Shown: positions 7,984 through 17,150, numbered from the stretch's first letter. The stretch is DNA of 64,000 nt from Streptomyces sp. P9-A2 (GCF_036634175.1 NZ_JAZIFX010000001.1:1612001-1676000); one strand, 5' to 3'. Numbers and translations: made by a program. Notes: generated by a model from the letters alone, not told the origin.

Positions 7984-8205
7984 TCAGGCCGAAGCGGCCT
8001 TCTTGCCCCGGGTCGCCCCGCCACGCCCTCGGAGCGTGACGCCCGATTCGCTGAGCATGCGGTGCACAAAGCCATACGAGCGGCCGGTCTCCTCGGCCAA
8101 TGCCCGGATGCTCGCACCGGCATCGTACTTTTTCTTCAGGTCTGCCGCGAGCTTGTCGCGCGCGGCGCCGGTTACCCGGCTGCCCTTCTTCAGAGTCTCG
8201 GCCAC
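7984..8205 (-). CDS. Small helix-turn-helix protein
   Basis: A 73-residue basic protein. Residues about 15-60 (RDKLAADLKKKYDAGASIRALAEETGRSYGFVHRML) form a helix-turn-helix of the resolvase/Hin-like type, followed by a Lys/Arg-rich tail RGRGGATRGKKAASA. The GTG at 8205 is chosen because GAGGAGG lies 5 nt upstream; the frame stays open to 8346 but has no comparable ribosome site. Widely conserved in Streptomyces as a stand-alone gene; likely a DNA-binding regulator, targets unknown. Confidence 0.8.
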   Translation of the reverse strand: MAETLKKGSRVTGAARDKLAADLKKKYDAGASIRALAEETGRSYGFVHRMLSESGVTLRGRGGATRGKKAASA

Positions 8206-8588
8206 CCGTGCCTCCTCATGGGAAGTGCGCTCTGGTCCCCTCATGATCACCCCTCTTGGGCCCGATGGCCACCCATTCGGCAAGGTCCGTGCGACAAGGT
8301 TGTGACGACAGGAGTGCATCCCCACATACGGAACAGGAGATTCCACGGGGTGTCGGGCGCATCACTGGGCGCGTTCCGCCGCGAAGTCGCAGGTCAGAAA
8401 GGTGTGGCGGCCGAGCCCCGGACAACTGGGGGCTCGGCCGCGAAATCGGTGCAGGACACACCTGGGTACGAGGAGATCTCACACGAATGATGGATCACCG
8501 ATGGGCCGAATGATCCATACGCGGTGGATCACGCCGGTGACCGGCCGTGGTCCGCGGCCGATCGGCCCGGTGCCCGGCCCGGAGTCGC
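8206..8588. other. Intergenic region between HTH gene and ABC-F gene
   Basis: About 380 nt without a credible gene. It should contain the promoter of the minus-strand HTH gene near its left end and the terminator of the ABC-F gene (8407-8441) near the middle. The open frames crossing it lack ribosome sites and recognisable domains. Confidence 0.7.
8407..8441 (-). terminator. Strong hairpin terminator of the ABC-F gene
   Basis: A perfect 13-bp stem, GCGGCCGAGCCCC (8407-8419) and GGGGCTCGGCCGC (8429-8441), with a 9-nt loop, about 150 nt past the ABC-F stop. The structure is symmetrical and could act on both strands. Confidence 0.8.
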
Positions 8589-10187
8589 TCAGGCGAGGGC
8601 GACGAGGTCCGCGTAGTCGGCGCCCCACAGGTCCTCGATGCCGTCCGGCAGCAGGATGATCCGCTCCGGCTGGAGCGCCTCGACGGCGCCCTCGTCGTGC
8701 GTGACCAGAACCACGGCGCCCTTGTAGGTGCGCAGCGCGCCGAGGATCTCCTCGCGGCTGGCCGGGTCGAGGTTGTTGGTGGGCTCGTCGAGGAGGAGCA
8801 CGTTCGCCGAGGAGACCACGAGGGTCGCGAGCGCGAGGCGGGTCTTCTCCCCACCGGAGAGAACACCGGCGGGCTTGTCGACGTCGTCGCCGGAGAACAG
8901 GAACGAACCGAGCACCTTGCGGACCTCGACGAGGTCCATGTCGGGCGCGGCGGAGCGCATGTTCTCCAGGACCGTGCGGTCCCGGTCGAGGGTCTCGTGC
9001 TCCTGGGCGTAGTACCCGATCTTGAGCCCGTGGCCGGGTACGACCATGCCGGTGTCGGGCTGTTCCACTCCGCCCAGGAGGCGCAGCAGGGTGGTCTTGC
9101 CCGCGCCGTTGAGACCGAGGATGACGACGCGGGAGCCCTTGTCGATGGCCAGGTCGACGTCGGTGAAGATCTCGAGCGAGCCGTACGACTTCGACAGGCC
9201 CTCGGCGGTCAGCGGGGTCTTTCCGCAGGGGGACGGGTCGGGGAAGCGCAGCTTGGCGACCTTGTCGGCCTGGCGGACGCCTTCGAGGCCGGACAGCAGG
9301 CGCTCCGCGCGGCGGGCCATGTTCTGCGCGGCGACGGTCTTGGTGGCCTTGGCCCGCATCTTGTCGGCCTGGGCGTTGAGGGTGGCGGCCTTCTTCTCGG
9401 CGTTCTGCCGCTCGCGCTTGCGGCGCTTCTCGTCGGCCTCGCGCTGCTGCTGGTAGAGCTTCCAGCCCATGTTGTAGATGTCGATCGTGGAGCGGTTGGC
9501 GTCCAGGTAGAACACCTTGTTGACGACCGTCTCGACCAGGTCGACGTCGTGGGAGATCACGATGAAGCCGCCGCGGTAGGTCTTGAGGTAGTCGCGCAGC
9601 CAGACGATCGAGTCGGCGTCGAGGTGGTTGGTCGGCTCGTCGAGCAGGAGGGTGTCCGCGTCGGAGAACAGGATGCGGGCCAGCTCGATACGGCGGCGCT
9701 GACCACCGGAGAGCGTGTGCAGCGGCTGGCCGAGCACCCGGTCGGGCAGGTTCAGCGCGGCGGCGATGGTGGCGGCCTCGGCCTCGGCCGCGTACCCGCC
9801 CTTGGTGAGGAACTCGGTCTCCTGGCGCTCGTACTGCCGCAGCGCCTTCTCGCGGGTGGAGCCCTGGCCGTTCGCGATGCGCTGCTCGTTCTCGCGCATC
9901 TTGCGGATCAGGGTGTCCAGGCCGCGGGCGGACAGGACGCGGTCGCGGGCGAGCACGTCGAGGTCGCCGGTGCGGGGGTCCTGGGGGAGGTAGCCGACCT
10001 CGCCGGAGCGGGTGACGGCGCCGGCGTCGGGGACGCCCAGGCCGGCGAGGACCTTGGTGAGGGTGGTCTTGCCGGCACCGTTGCGGCCGACCAGGCCGAT
10101 GCGGTCGCCCTTGGCAATACGGAAGGTGGCGCTCTCGAGGAGAACACGGGCACCGGCGCGCAGCTCGATGCCGGAGGCGGAGATCAC
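8589..10187 (-). CDS. ABC-F family ATP-binding protein
   Basis: A 532-residue soluble protein with two ABC ATPase domains and no membrane segments, as in ABC-F (Uup/EttA/antibiotic-resistance) proteins that act on ribosomes. Domain 1 has Walker A GRNGAGKTTL near residue 35, signature LSGGQRRRIELAR and Walker B LLLDEPTNHLD. Domain 2 has GLNGAGKTTLLRLLGG, LSGGEKTRLALATL and LLLDEPTNNLD. The Lys/Arg/Ala-rich linker between them (about residues 240-300) is the ribosome-contacting segment. It is the common housekeeping actinobacterial type; resistance function is not indicated by context. Divergent from the VOC gene at 10441. Confidence 0.93.
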   Translation of the reverse strand: MISASGIELRAGARVLLESATFRIAKGDRIGLVGRNGAGKTTLTKVLAGLGVPDAGAVTRSGEVGYLPQDPRTGDLDVLARDRVLSARGLDTLIRKMRENEQRIANGQGSTREKALRQYERQETEFLTKGGYAAEAEAATIAAALNLPDRVLGQPLHTLSGGQRRRIELARILFSDADTLLLDEPTNHLDADSIVWLRDYLKTYRGGFIVISHDVDLVETVVNKVFYLDANRSTIDIYNMGWKLYQQQREADEKRRKRERQNAEKKAATLNAQADKMRAKATKTVAAQNMARRAERLLSGLEGVRQADKVAKLRFPDPSPCGKTPLTAEGLSKSYGSLEIFTDVDLAIDKGSRVVILGLNGAGKTTLLRLLGGVEQPDTGMVVPGHGLKIGYYAQEHETLDRDRTVLENMRSAAPDMDLVEVRKVLGSFLFSGDDVDKPAGVLSGGEKTRLALATLVVSSANVLLLDEPTNNLDPASREEILGALRTYKGAVVLVTHDEGAVEALQPERIILLPDGIEDLWGADYADLVALA

Positions 10188-10440
10188 GGACAGGCTCCAG
10201 GGCGTGGGGTGGCGGTGGGTGGCTGAGGGCGTTCCCGCCGTCTAATGCGCGAGGAGAATGGCCATGGAAGCCATTCTAACGGGGCCGCGCAACCTCTTTC
10301 CCGGCGCGCGGGTGTGCGGGGCCGGGCTCCCGGTCGGACCGGGCGGCGTTGTCGGTGGTGGGTGCCAGACTGAGCGGCAGGTCGAATTTCTGGCGATCTT
10401 CCGGCGATTGTCCGGTTGTGGGACACGAGGAGTGATGACC

Positions 10441-10854
10441 ATGGCAGGCACGGGCGGCGGGCGTCCGAGCATCTTTCCGACCCTGCTGTACGCGGACGCG
10501 AAGGCGGCGATCCGGCAGCTCACCGAGGCCTTCGGGTTCACCGAGCTGTCGGTGTACGAGGACGGGGGCGGCGGGGTGGCCCACGCCGAGCTGGTGCAGG
10601 GCAACGGCGCGGTGATGCTGGGCTCCAAGGGCACCGGCAGCGCGTTCGACAAGGCGATGGAGGGCTCGGGCCCGGTCGGTGTCTACATCGCCGTGGACGA
10701 CGTCGACGCGCATCACCGGCGGGCCGTGGAGCAGGGTGCGGAGATTTTGCTGCCTCCGACGGACCAGGACTACGGCTCGCGGGACTACATGGCCCGCGAC
10801 ATCGAGGGCAACGTCTGGAGCTTCGGCACGTACGCGCCCGAGACCGGGGCCTGA
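10441..10854 (+). CDS. VOC (glyoxalase/bleomycin-resistance) family protein
   Basis: A 137-residue protein. It has the VOC beta-alpha-beta-beta-beta pattern with LLYADAKAAIRQLTEAFGF at the start and YIAVDDVDAHHRRAVEQGAEI then YMARDIEGNVWSFGTY at the end. These are small metal-dependent or ligand-binding proteins; the substrate is unknown. The ATG at 10441 is preferred because GAGGAG (10427-10432) sits 8 nt upstream; GTG 10432 and ATG 10435 are too close to it. Convergent with the gene ending at 11029. Confidence 0.85.
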   Translation: MAGTGGGRPSIFPTLLYADAKAAIRQLTEAFGFTELSVYEDGGGGVAHAELVQGNGAVMLGSKGTGSAFDKAMEGSGPVGVYIAVDDVDAHHRRAVEQGAEILLPPTDQDYGSRDYMARDIEGNVWSFGTYAPETGA

Positions 10855-11028
10855 GCGGGGAGCGGGGAGGGCTGCGTCCGGAAGGGGCCGCGCCGAGGGG
10901 CCGGAAGCGGCGGGGCCGACGGCCCGCAGGATCGCGCGGGCGGTCCTGCGGGGGCGTTCGGCTCGGGCCGGTCCGCCGGTGCGCGGCCGGCCCTGCGGGG
11001 CGCGGCCGGCCCGTGCGAGGCGCCGGTG

Positions 11029-12417
11029 TCAGCCTCCGGTGTGCACCTGGAAGGCGGCCCGGCGGACGGCTTTGGCCAAGGCCGGGTCGGGATGCGCGGC
11101 AGCCAGGGCGACCAGGACCTGGACGGTCCGCGGGTGTCCGACGGCGCGCACCTCGTTCAGCAGCGCGGGAACGGTGGGCTGGACCGCGGACTCCAGGTGC
11201 CGCACCAGCAGCGGAGCCTCCCCGTGGTCGGCGACCGCGGCGGCGGTGTCCACCCACAGCCAGGTGGCCTCCGCCCGGGTGAGGACCTCGTGGGCGTCCT
11301 CGGGGTCGGCGCCCTCGTGCTCGGCCAGCCACAGCAGGGCGTAGGGCCGCAGCGTCGGCTCGTCGTGCACGGCACGGACCTCGGGCTCGGCGGGGGCGCC
11401 GACGACCCGCAGCGCCTCGAAGGCGAGGCCACGCAGCAGGGCGTCCTCCCCTCGGGCGGCGTCGAGCAGTTCGGTGACGGCGCTGCCCACCGGGCGGGCG
11501 GCGAGCCAGGCGCGGTACTCGGCGCGGGCCGCGTTGGGGCGCAGCTGGGCGCAGCCGCGGAGCATGTCCTCGGCGCCCTGCTCGATGTTCCCGGCGGGGC
11601 TCTGAGCGGCGACGCAGATCTGCTCCAGCTTGACCCAGACCGCCCAGCTCCCGAGCGGGGTGAGGGTGGCCTGCCCCTCGCCGTAGGTGAGGGCGCCCAC
11701 GGCGGCGAGGGCGCGCAGGGCCCAGTCGAGGAGCGGGGCGAGCGGGACATCGCCGGCACCCGGCCCGGTGAGGGCGGGGGCGGGCACGGCCGGTCCGGAC
11801 TCTGGCTCGGGCTCGGGCGAGCGCTCGGGGTGCGCGGTGTCGGAGGAGCGGGGCCCGTAGTCGACCTCACAGCGCTCCGTACGCAGTTCGGTGACCCGCT
11901 GCTGCAGAAGGTCGAGGAGCTGCGGGACGGGGACCGGGCCGGCCGAGAGCTGGAGGAAGGAGAGGACCTGCGGCATGGCCGAGACGACCTCGCCCACGGC
12001 GGCGGGCCCGTGGTCCTCGGGTTCCGGGTGGGCGAGCGACCAGGCGTCGAACAGGGCGACCCAGCCACGCAGGACGGCACTGTCGTCACGGTCCCAGGCG
12101 CGCAGCCGCCAGCCGGGACGGGCGGTGTCGCCGTGTACCTCGACCAGGCCGGCGAGCCGGGCCGTGTCCCAGTCGGCGCGGACCTGGGCCGGAGTCAGCC
12201 CCAGGTCGTCGGCCGCCCATTCGACGGTCGCGTCGGAGAGGATGGCCCGGCCGGCGGCGGTGGCGCTGCCCCGGCCGGGGCCCAGCGCGGCGTCGGCCCA
12301 GCGGGCGACGCGGGCCGCGCCGGCCAGACCGGAGCGCGCCATTCGGGCCAGCTCCGCGGGTGCCGGTGTGCCTTCCGGAGGGCGTGGTGCAGGGCGGCGC
12401 GAGCGCTGCTGGTTCAT
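11029..12417 (-). CDS. Conserved hypothetical protein (alanine/leucine-rich, helical)
   Basis: A 462-residue soluble protein I do not recognise. The N-terminal third contains a possible winged-helix segment (ILSDATVEWAADDLGLTPAQVRADW...). The middle has a Pro/Glu-rich linker near residue 190 (EPEPESGPAVP). The C-terminal half is a run of alpha-helical repeats resembling HEAT-like elements (LRGLAFEALRVVGAP, LRPYALLWLAEHEGA, VQVLVALAAAHPDPALA). No transmembrane helix. The frame is open to 12540; the ATG at 12417 and a GTG at 12492 are both plausible starts and neither has a strong ribosome site. Confidence 0.65.
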   Translation of the reverse strand: MNQQRSRRPAPRPPEGTPAPAELARMARSGLAGAARVARWADAALGPGRGSATAAGRAILSDATVEWAADDLGLTPAQVRADWDTARLAGLVEVHGDTARPGWRLRAWDRDDSAVLRGWVALFDAWSLAHPEPEDHGPAAVGEVVSAMPQVLSFLQLSAGPVPVPQLLDLLQQRVTELRTERCEVDYGPRSSDTAHPERSPEPEPESGPAVPAPALTGPGAGDVPLAPLLDWALRALAAVGALTYGEGQATLTPLGSWAVWVKLEQICVAAQSPAGNIEQGAEDMLRGCAQLRPNAARAEYRAWLAARPVGSAVTELLDAARGEDALLRGLAFEALRVVGAPAEPEVRAVHDEPTLRPYALLWLAEHEGADPEDAHEVLTRAEATWLWVDTAAAVADHGEAPLLVRHLESAVQPTVPALLNEVRAVGHPRTVQVLVALAAAHPDPALAKAVRRAAFQVHTGG

Positions 12418-12725
12418 CGCCCTGGGGGCGGCGGCCAGGGGTCGCGGGCGGACAAGTCGAAGCCTGGAGTCGCGCGGGATACGGGACGTCACGGGTGCAG
12501 TCTCGCGGTTGACGGTCCGAAAACCCAAACGGAATGCCACAGGCGGCGAGGGGGACGGTCATCGCACAGGGGCGCGGGAGCAGTCGGAGGAAGGAAACGG
12601 GCCGGGGACAGGCGGGGGCACGCCGGGGACACGCGGTGAACACGCCGTGGAGCGGAATCCCCGGCGACGGCCCGCGGTCCCGCAGGACCGTCCGGCGCGC
12701 CGGACGGGCGGGACGGGCACGCCGG

Positions 12726-13865
12726 TCACATGAAAGGGGTGAGGAATCGGCGCAGCACCTCTTCGTAGGTGTGCGGGTCGGCGTTCCACATGGCGCCGTG
12801 CGGCGCGTCCGCGACCGTGTGCAGGATGACCGTGTTGGGCTGGGCGACGGCCAGGCGACGGGAGAGCCGCCAGGGGGCCACGGTGTCGCCGGAACCGTGG
12901 ATGATCAGGGCGGGGACGCCGACACGCTCCGGCCCCGGGGTACCGAGGTGATGGCCTCCGCGGTGGTCTCCGTGGCGGCCGATGCGGCCCTGGGCGGCGC
13001 GGACGGCCAGCGGCAGCAGCACTCCGGGGGTCCGGCGGGCCGCGGCGAGGGCGCGCAGCGTCGACTCCCAGTTGAGCACCGGCGAGTCGAGCACCAGCCC
13101 GGCGACGTGGTCGCGCAGTTTGGAACGGGCGGCGGCGCGCAGCGCCATGGTCGCGCCGGTGGACCAGCCGAGCAGGACGACCTGCCGGGCACCGGCGTCC
13201 ACCGCGTACCGGATCGCCGCGTCGAGGTCGCGCCACTCGGTCTCGCCCAGGTGGTTGAGGCCGTCGGGCGAGCGCGGTGCGCCCCGGTCGCCCCGGTAGG
13301 TGAGGGCGAGCACCGGGAAGTGGTGACGGTGCAGGAATTCCATGAGGTTCATGGCCTGTTCCCGGGTGGTGCCGAGGCCGTGCACCGCGAGCACCCACGT
13401 GTCCCGGACGTCCGGCACGAACCAGGCGGGGAGAGGACCGAGTTCGCCGGGGATGTCGACGTCGGTGTGGTCCAGGCCCAGAGCGGTCCCCGGGTCGCCG
13501 ACGTAGAGGTTCGGGGTGAGCCAGACCCGGTCGCCGGGATCCAGGGTGCCCCGTACGACCCGTTCCAGGCGGCGCACGACGGTGTCGGCGGAGTCCGGGA
13601 CGCCGTCCAGGACGGGTCCGACGACCGCGTGGGTGCCGTCACCGGCGAGGCCGTAGCGACCGGGCCGCAGCGTGGCGAGGTGCCGGGTGAGGGTGATCTG
13701 ACCGGCGGCGGTGCCGTGCACGGTGAGCCGGGGCTCGGTGGGCAGGGGCCTGCCCGGCGGCGCCTTGAGGGCGGCGTCGCTGGCGACCCGGCCGGCCGCC
13801 ACCGCGGCGACGGAGGCCCCTATCACGGCGGTGACGGCAGCGGCCGTCGCTCTGGCAGTACGCAC
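12726..13865 (-). CDS. Alpha/beta hydrolase with N-terminal membrane/signal segment
   Basis: A 379-residue protein starting at GTG 13865. Residues about 5-28 are hydrophobic (AAAVTAVIGASVAAVAAG), so it is a lipoprotein-less exported or membrane-anchored enzyme. The alpha/beta-hydrolase core has the nucleophile elbow GWSTG, the acid in HGSGDTVAP and the histidine in DAPHGAMW, plus the oxyanion segment VLAVHGLGTTRE. The closest general class is serine aminopeptidase S33/acyl esterase; the substrate is unknown. The stop is in a region rich in short GC repeats; no partner gene is evident. Confidence 0.8.
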   Translation of the reverse strand: MRTARATAAAVTAVIGASVAAVAAGRVASDAALKAPPGRPLPTEPRLTVHGTAAGQITLTRHLATLRPGRYGLAGDGTHAVVGPVLDGVPDSADTVVRRLERVVRGTLDPGDRVWLTPNLYVGDPGTALGLDHTDVDIPGELGPLPAWFVPDVRDTWVLAVHGLGTTREQAMNLMEFLHRHHFPVLALTYRGDRGAPRSPDGLNHLGETEWRDLDAAIRYAVDAGARQVVLLGWSTGATMALRAAARSKLRDHVAGLVLDSPVLNWESTLRALAAARRTPGVLLPLAVRAAQGRIGRHGDHRGGHHLGTPGPERVGVPALIIHGSGDTVAPWRLSRRLAVAQPNTVILHTVADAPHGAMWNADPHTYEEVLRRFLTPFM

Positions 13866-14203
13866 CTGTCCAGTGTCCCGGCCGACCGGCCGACCGGCCA
13901 CCCCAGCGACGGTCAGGGGCCCGAACCACCGGACACCGGGACACCCGGGCGCGGGCCACCGAGGCACCGGAACACCGGGGCACCGGAACACCGGGGTGCC
14001 GGGTTACGCGGTATCGGTCGGCCGAAGGGCGCCACGCCAGGGCGTCGCCCCGCGTCGCCCGGCCGCTCCGGAAGAGTCACCGCCCCTCCCCCGCCTCCGG
14101 CGCCGGGCAGGCCCGCCGCGTCGCTCGGCCGGGACCCGTGGACGGTCCATGACCTCCGTCGGTTCAGGGCTGTGGGCTCCGCCCCGCCCGCCGGCCGGGC
14201 AGG
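13866..14203. other. Intergenic region with short tandem repeats
   Basis: About 340 nt without a credible gene. It contains two exact copies of a 16-bp unit (caccggaacaccgggg at 13965-13980 and 13981-13996), flanked by degenerate copies of the same CACCGG theme from about 13926 on. It should also hold the promoter of the hydrolase gene. Nothing else recognised. Confidence 0.6.
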
Positions 14204-14953
14204 TCAGCCGCGCTGTCCGTAGCTCCGCAGGCGGTCGGTGACCTCCGCCAGGTGGCCGGCCGACAGGAGGTTCGGGGAGCGGCCGGGGACGGACGAGGCG
14301 GTCAGCCAGAGCCTGCACATCCACTCCAGTTGGGCGGTGCGGTCGTAGGCCTGGTCGAGGGTCGTGCCGTGGGTGACGGTGCCGTGGTTCTGGAGGAGGC
14401 AGCCGGTGCGGTCCTCGAGGGCGCGCAGCATGTTCTCGGCCAACTTTTGAGTGCCGTACGTCGCGTAGGGAGCCACCCTGACGGGTCCGCCGAGCGCGGC
14501 GGCCATGTAGTGGATCAGCGGGAGTTCGTCGACGAGCGTGGAGACGGCCGTCGCGTGTACGGCGTGCGTGTGCACCACCGCGCGGGCGCCGGTCGTGCGG
14601 TACACCGCGAGATGCATGGGCAGCTCGCTGGTCGGGGCCAGGGTGCCGAGGACCTGTCGGCCGGTGAGGTCGACGCCGGTGACGTCGTCCGGCGTCAGCC
14701 GGTCGTAGGGCACTCCCGACGGTGTGACCAGCACGGTCTCCCCGACCCGCACCGAGACGTTGCCGGAGGTCCCGACGACGAGCCCGTCCGAGACGGTCCG
14801 GCGGGCCGCCCCGACGAGGGCGGCCCAGGCACGCGTCTCCTCGTCGCTCACGGCCCTGTCCTGCCGCTTCTGCCGTTCCCTCACTCGCTGCGGGCGGTCC
14901 CCGGCGCGCGCTCCGCCCTCCGCGCTCCGCCGGTCCCTCTGTCGCTCCGTCAT
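14204..14953 (-). CDS. Class II aldolase/adducin family protein
   Basis: A 249-residue protein of the fuculose-phosphate-aldolase fold. Zn-binding and catalytic landmarks are visible: GTSGNVSVR near residue 62, TPSGVPYDRL, the Glu in TSELPMH, VVHTHAVHATAVS (two metal His), and LLQNHGTVTHG (third His). These enzymes cleave sugar phosphates or act as epimerases; specificity is not predictable. The first ~35 residues are charged and variable; a GTG start further in (VSDEETRAWAAL) is possible. Divergent from pitH2, with the PHO box between them. Confidence 0.85.
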   Translation of the reverse strand: MTERQRDRRSAEGGARAGDRPQRVRERQKRQDRAVSDEETRAWAALVGAARRTVSDGLVVGTSGNVSVRVGETVLVTPSGVPYDRLTPDDVTGVDLTGRQVLGTLAPTSELPMHLAVYRTTGARAVVHTHAVHATAVSTLVDELPLIHYMAAALGGPVRVAPYATYGTQKLAENMLRALEDRTGCLLQNHGTVTHGTTLDQAYDRTAQLEWMCRLWLTASSVPGRSPNLLSAGHLAEVTDRLRSYGQRG

Positions 14954-15070
14954 GCCGCGATCCTGCCGGGTGACCGAAATCTCTTCAACGGCGTTCCGTC
15001 GGCTCCCGCACCCGCTCACACCCGCCCGCGACCGCCCTCGGCCCGCCAGGAGGCAGTCACCTTCCCCTAC

Positions 15071-15129
15071 GGTCACCCCGACGCCCATTCCAGTTCACCT
15101 TCCGTTCACCCACGTTACCTACGTTCAAC
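15071..15129 (+). promoter_or_regulatory. PHO box: PhoP-type 11-nt direct repeats before pitH2
   Basis: GGTCACC (15071), GTTCACC (15093), GTTCACC (15104), GTTACCT (15114) and GTTCAAC (15123) form direct repeats spaced 22, 11, 10 and 9 nt. The strongest pair is exactly 11 nt apart, the spacing of Streptomyces PhoP sites. The S. coelicolor pitH2 promoter is known to be PhoP-bound through four direct repeats flanked by two weaker ones, matching this layout. The region is shared with the divergent aldolase gene. Confidence 0.8.
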
Positions 15130-15161
15130 GCGCCAATGACTTCGAACGATTGCCTGGGTAA

Positions 15162-16445
15162 ATGGAAAGCTTCTCGCTGATCCTCGCGATTGTGGTGGTA
15201 ACCGCACTTGCGTTTGATTTCACGAACGGTTTCCACGACACCGCGAACGCGATGGCGACGACCATTTCGACCGGTGCCCTCAAGCCCAAGGTTGCGGTGG
15301 CGATGTCCGCCGTCCTCAACCTGGTGGGCGCCTTCCTCTCCGTGGAGGTCGCCAACACGATCTCCAAGGGCCTCGTCGACGAGGCCGGCATCCGTCCCGA
15401 GGTCATCTTCGCCGCACTGGTCGGCGCGATCCTCTGGAACCTCCTGACCTGGCTGGTCGGTCTGCCGTCCAGCTCCTCGCACGCCCTGATGGGCGGCCTG
15501 ATCGGCGCCACCGTCGCCTCGGCGGGCTTCGGCGCGGTGCACGGCGACGTCCTGGTCACCAAGGTGCTGATCCCCGCGATCGCCGCGCCGCTGGTCGCCG
15601 GCCTGGCCGCGATGTTCGCGACCCGGCTGACCTACCGCATGAACCGCAAGTCGGCCGACAGCAAGTCCTCCGAGAAGGGGTACCGCGCCGGACAGATCGC
15701 CTCCGCCGGCCTGGTCTCCCTGGCCCACGGCACCAACGACGCCCAGAAGACGATGGGCATCATCACCCTGGCCCTGGTCGCCGGCGGCACCCTCGCCCCG
15801 GACTCCGACCCGCCGCTGTGGGTCATCGTCTCCGCGGGCATCGCCATCGCCCTCGGCACCTACCTCGGCGGCTGGCGCATCATCCGCACCATGGGCAAGG
15901 GCCTGACCGACCTCCAGCCGCAGCAGGGCTTCGTCGCCCAGACCAGCGCCGCGACGGTCATCCTGGCCTCCTCCCACCTCGGTTTCTCCCTGTCCACCAC
16001 GCACTCCGTCTCCGGTTCCGTGATGGGTGCGGGCCTGGGCCGCAAGGGCGGCGTGGTCCGCTGGTCGACGGCCACCCGGATGTTCGTCGCCTGGGGGCTG
16101 ACGCTGCCGGCGGCGGCCATCGTCGCGGCGATCGCCGAGTGGGTCTGCGGCTTCGGCAGCTGGGGCACCGCCCTCGTCGCGGTCTTCCTGATCGCCTCCA
16201 GTGCGGCGATCTGGAAGATCTCCCGGCGCGAGGTCGTCGACCACACCAACGTCAACGACACCGATGACACCGCCGTCGAGACCGCCATCGACACCGAAGG
16301 CACCGACAAGGAGCGGAGCGGCGTCGTGACCGTGGCCATGGCCGCCGTGGCCACCCCTCCGGCGGGCCCCGTGGCCGAGGACCTCTCGGCCACCATCCCG
16401 GCTCCCGTCGATCCGGTGGTCCCTCCGGCCAGGACCGCGGTCTGA
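15162..16445 (+). CDS. pitH2: Inorganic phosphate transporter, PiT family (PitH2-like)
   Basis: A 427-residue integral membrane protein of the PiT family, a low-affinity metal-phosphate/H+ symporter. Both PiT signatures are present: FDFTNGFHDTANAMAT at residues 17-32 and the matching internal repeat LAHGTNDAQKTMGI near residue 188. Around ten hydrophobic helices are evident, and the C-terminus is a Thr/Ala/Pro-rich cytoplasmic tail. No Shine-Dalgarno lies before the ATG; CCTGGGTAA directly precedes it. The symbol follows the position beside the cobalamin cluster, as for pitH2 in S. coelicolor, and the upstream PHO box. Confidence 0.93.
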   Translation: MESFSLILAIVVVTALAFDFTNGFHDTANAMATTISTGALKPKVAVAMSAVLNLVGAFLSVEVANTISKGLVDEAGIRPEVIFAALVGAILWNLLTWLVGLPSSSSHALMGGLIGATVASAGFGAVHGDVLVTKVLIPAIAAPLVAGLAAMFATRLTYRMNRKSADSKSSEKGYRAGQIASAGLVSLAHGTNDAQKTMGIITLALVAGGTLAPDSDPPLWVIVSAGIAIALGTYLGGWRIIRTMGKGLTDLQPQQGFVAQTSAATVILASSHLGFSLSTTHSVSGSVMGAGLGRKGGVVRWSTATRMFVAWGLTLPAAAIVAAIAEWVCGFGSWGTALVAVFLIASSAAIWKISRREVVDHTNVNDTDDTAVETAIDTEGTDKERSGVVTVAMAAVATPPAGPVAEDLSATIPAPVDPVVPPARTAV

Positions 16446-16501
16446 CCCCGCGGGAAGACACGCAGGAAGACATGCAGGAAGACACGTAGGAGAAGAGCAC
16501 C

Positions 16502-16723
16502 ATGAAGATCGACTGGGCGGCCCTCGGTTCCGTCTTCGGCGTCAGCCTCGTGGTCACCGTGGCCCTGGTGGCCCTGTTCACCCTGGGCATCACCGGCCTG
16601 TCCCGCCGTGAACGGGCCGCCGCCCAGGGCGAGTCCGCGGCCTTGGCGGTCACCGGCGCCTACGCCTGCTTCGCGGCCTGCGCGGCGGCGGTGGCGTACG
16701 GGATCTACATGATCATGGCCTGA
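16502..16723 (+). CDS. Small membrane protein after pitH2
   Basis: A 73-residue protein with two hydrophobic helices at about residues 9-32 and 48-72 joined by a charged loop (SRRERAAAQGES). It starts 56 nt after pitH2, preceded by AGGAG-rich sequence, and is conserved behind pitH2 in Streptomyces, suggesting an accessory role in phosphate transport. Function unknown. Its stop codon lies in a duplicated catggcctga (16714-16723 and 16727-16736). Confidence 0.8.
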   Translation: MKIDWAALGSVFGVSLVVTVALVALFTLGITGLSRRERAAAQGESAALAVTGAYACFAACAAAVAYGIYMIMA

Positions 16724-16792
16724 TCCATGGCCTGACGGCTGCCTGATTCCAGGGCAGGATCCGGGCCGGCGTCCCGGTCCGGGTCATGTCGT

Positions 16793-16807
16793 CCGCCCGG
16801 CGGGCGG
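16793..16807 (+). terminator. Short GC hairpin after the pitH2 unit
   Basis: CCGCCC (16793-16798), GGC loop, GGGCGG (16802-16807). It lies 70 nt after the small membrane-protein stop and before the riboswitch. Short stem, no U-tract, so only a candidate. Confidence 0.35.
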
Positions 16808-17009
16808 TGCGGGGCACGTTGCCTCCGTACCGCCCGTTTCGTGTTCCCGGACCACCCGCCCACCACCGGTCCCGGACCGCCCGCCGCCGGGCCGTTTCCG
16901 CGCCGCCCGTCCCGCCGCGGAACCCCTTGCCCGCGGTTCGCTCTCCGATCACCCTCCGGAACCTCCCTGTGGGTCTCAGCACACTTCAGCCTCGCAGGTC
17001 AAAGGCAAG

Positions 17010-17150
17010 TTGACGGTTCTTCCGGACCGTGGTGAACTGCCGGAGCCATTACGGCGGCAGGAGAGGAAGCCGGTGCGAATCCGGCGCGGTCCCGCCACTG
17101 TCACCGGGGTGAACGACCCCGGGAGCCAGGAACTCCCACCGCCGGTCTCG
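17010..17150 (+). ncRNA. Cobalamin (B12) riboswitch
   Basis: The B12 box is at about 17066-17101, with gaagccggtgcgaatccgg followed by cggtcccgccactgt, an essentially consensus match. Upstream is the typical P2-P4 region (ggttcttccgg...actgccgg), and downstream gggagccaggaactccc gives the later helices. In actinobacteria this element represses cobalamin biosynthesis or uptake genes when adenosylcobalamin binds. It heads the cob genes on the plus strand. The 3' boundary is approximate; the regulatory helix may extend to about 17190. Confidence 0.93.

Noticed and set aside
5158..8490. Very long plus-strand frame of over 1,100 codons
   Set aside because: It runs antisense or out of frame through several well-supported genes and intergenic DNA, and has no recognisable domain.
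11026..12639. Plus-strand frame opposite the 462-residue protein gene
   Set aside because: Gly/Arg/Val-rich antisense translation; third-position GC favours the minus strand.
16724..17012. tRNA or other structured RNA between pitH2 unit and riboswitch
   Set aside because: No T-loop (ggttcgaatcc-like) or cloverleaf was found; only a short hairpin and promoter-type spacing.
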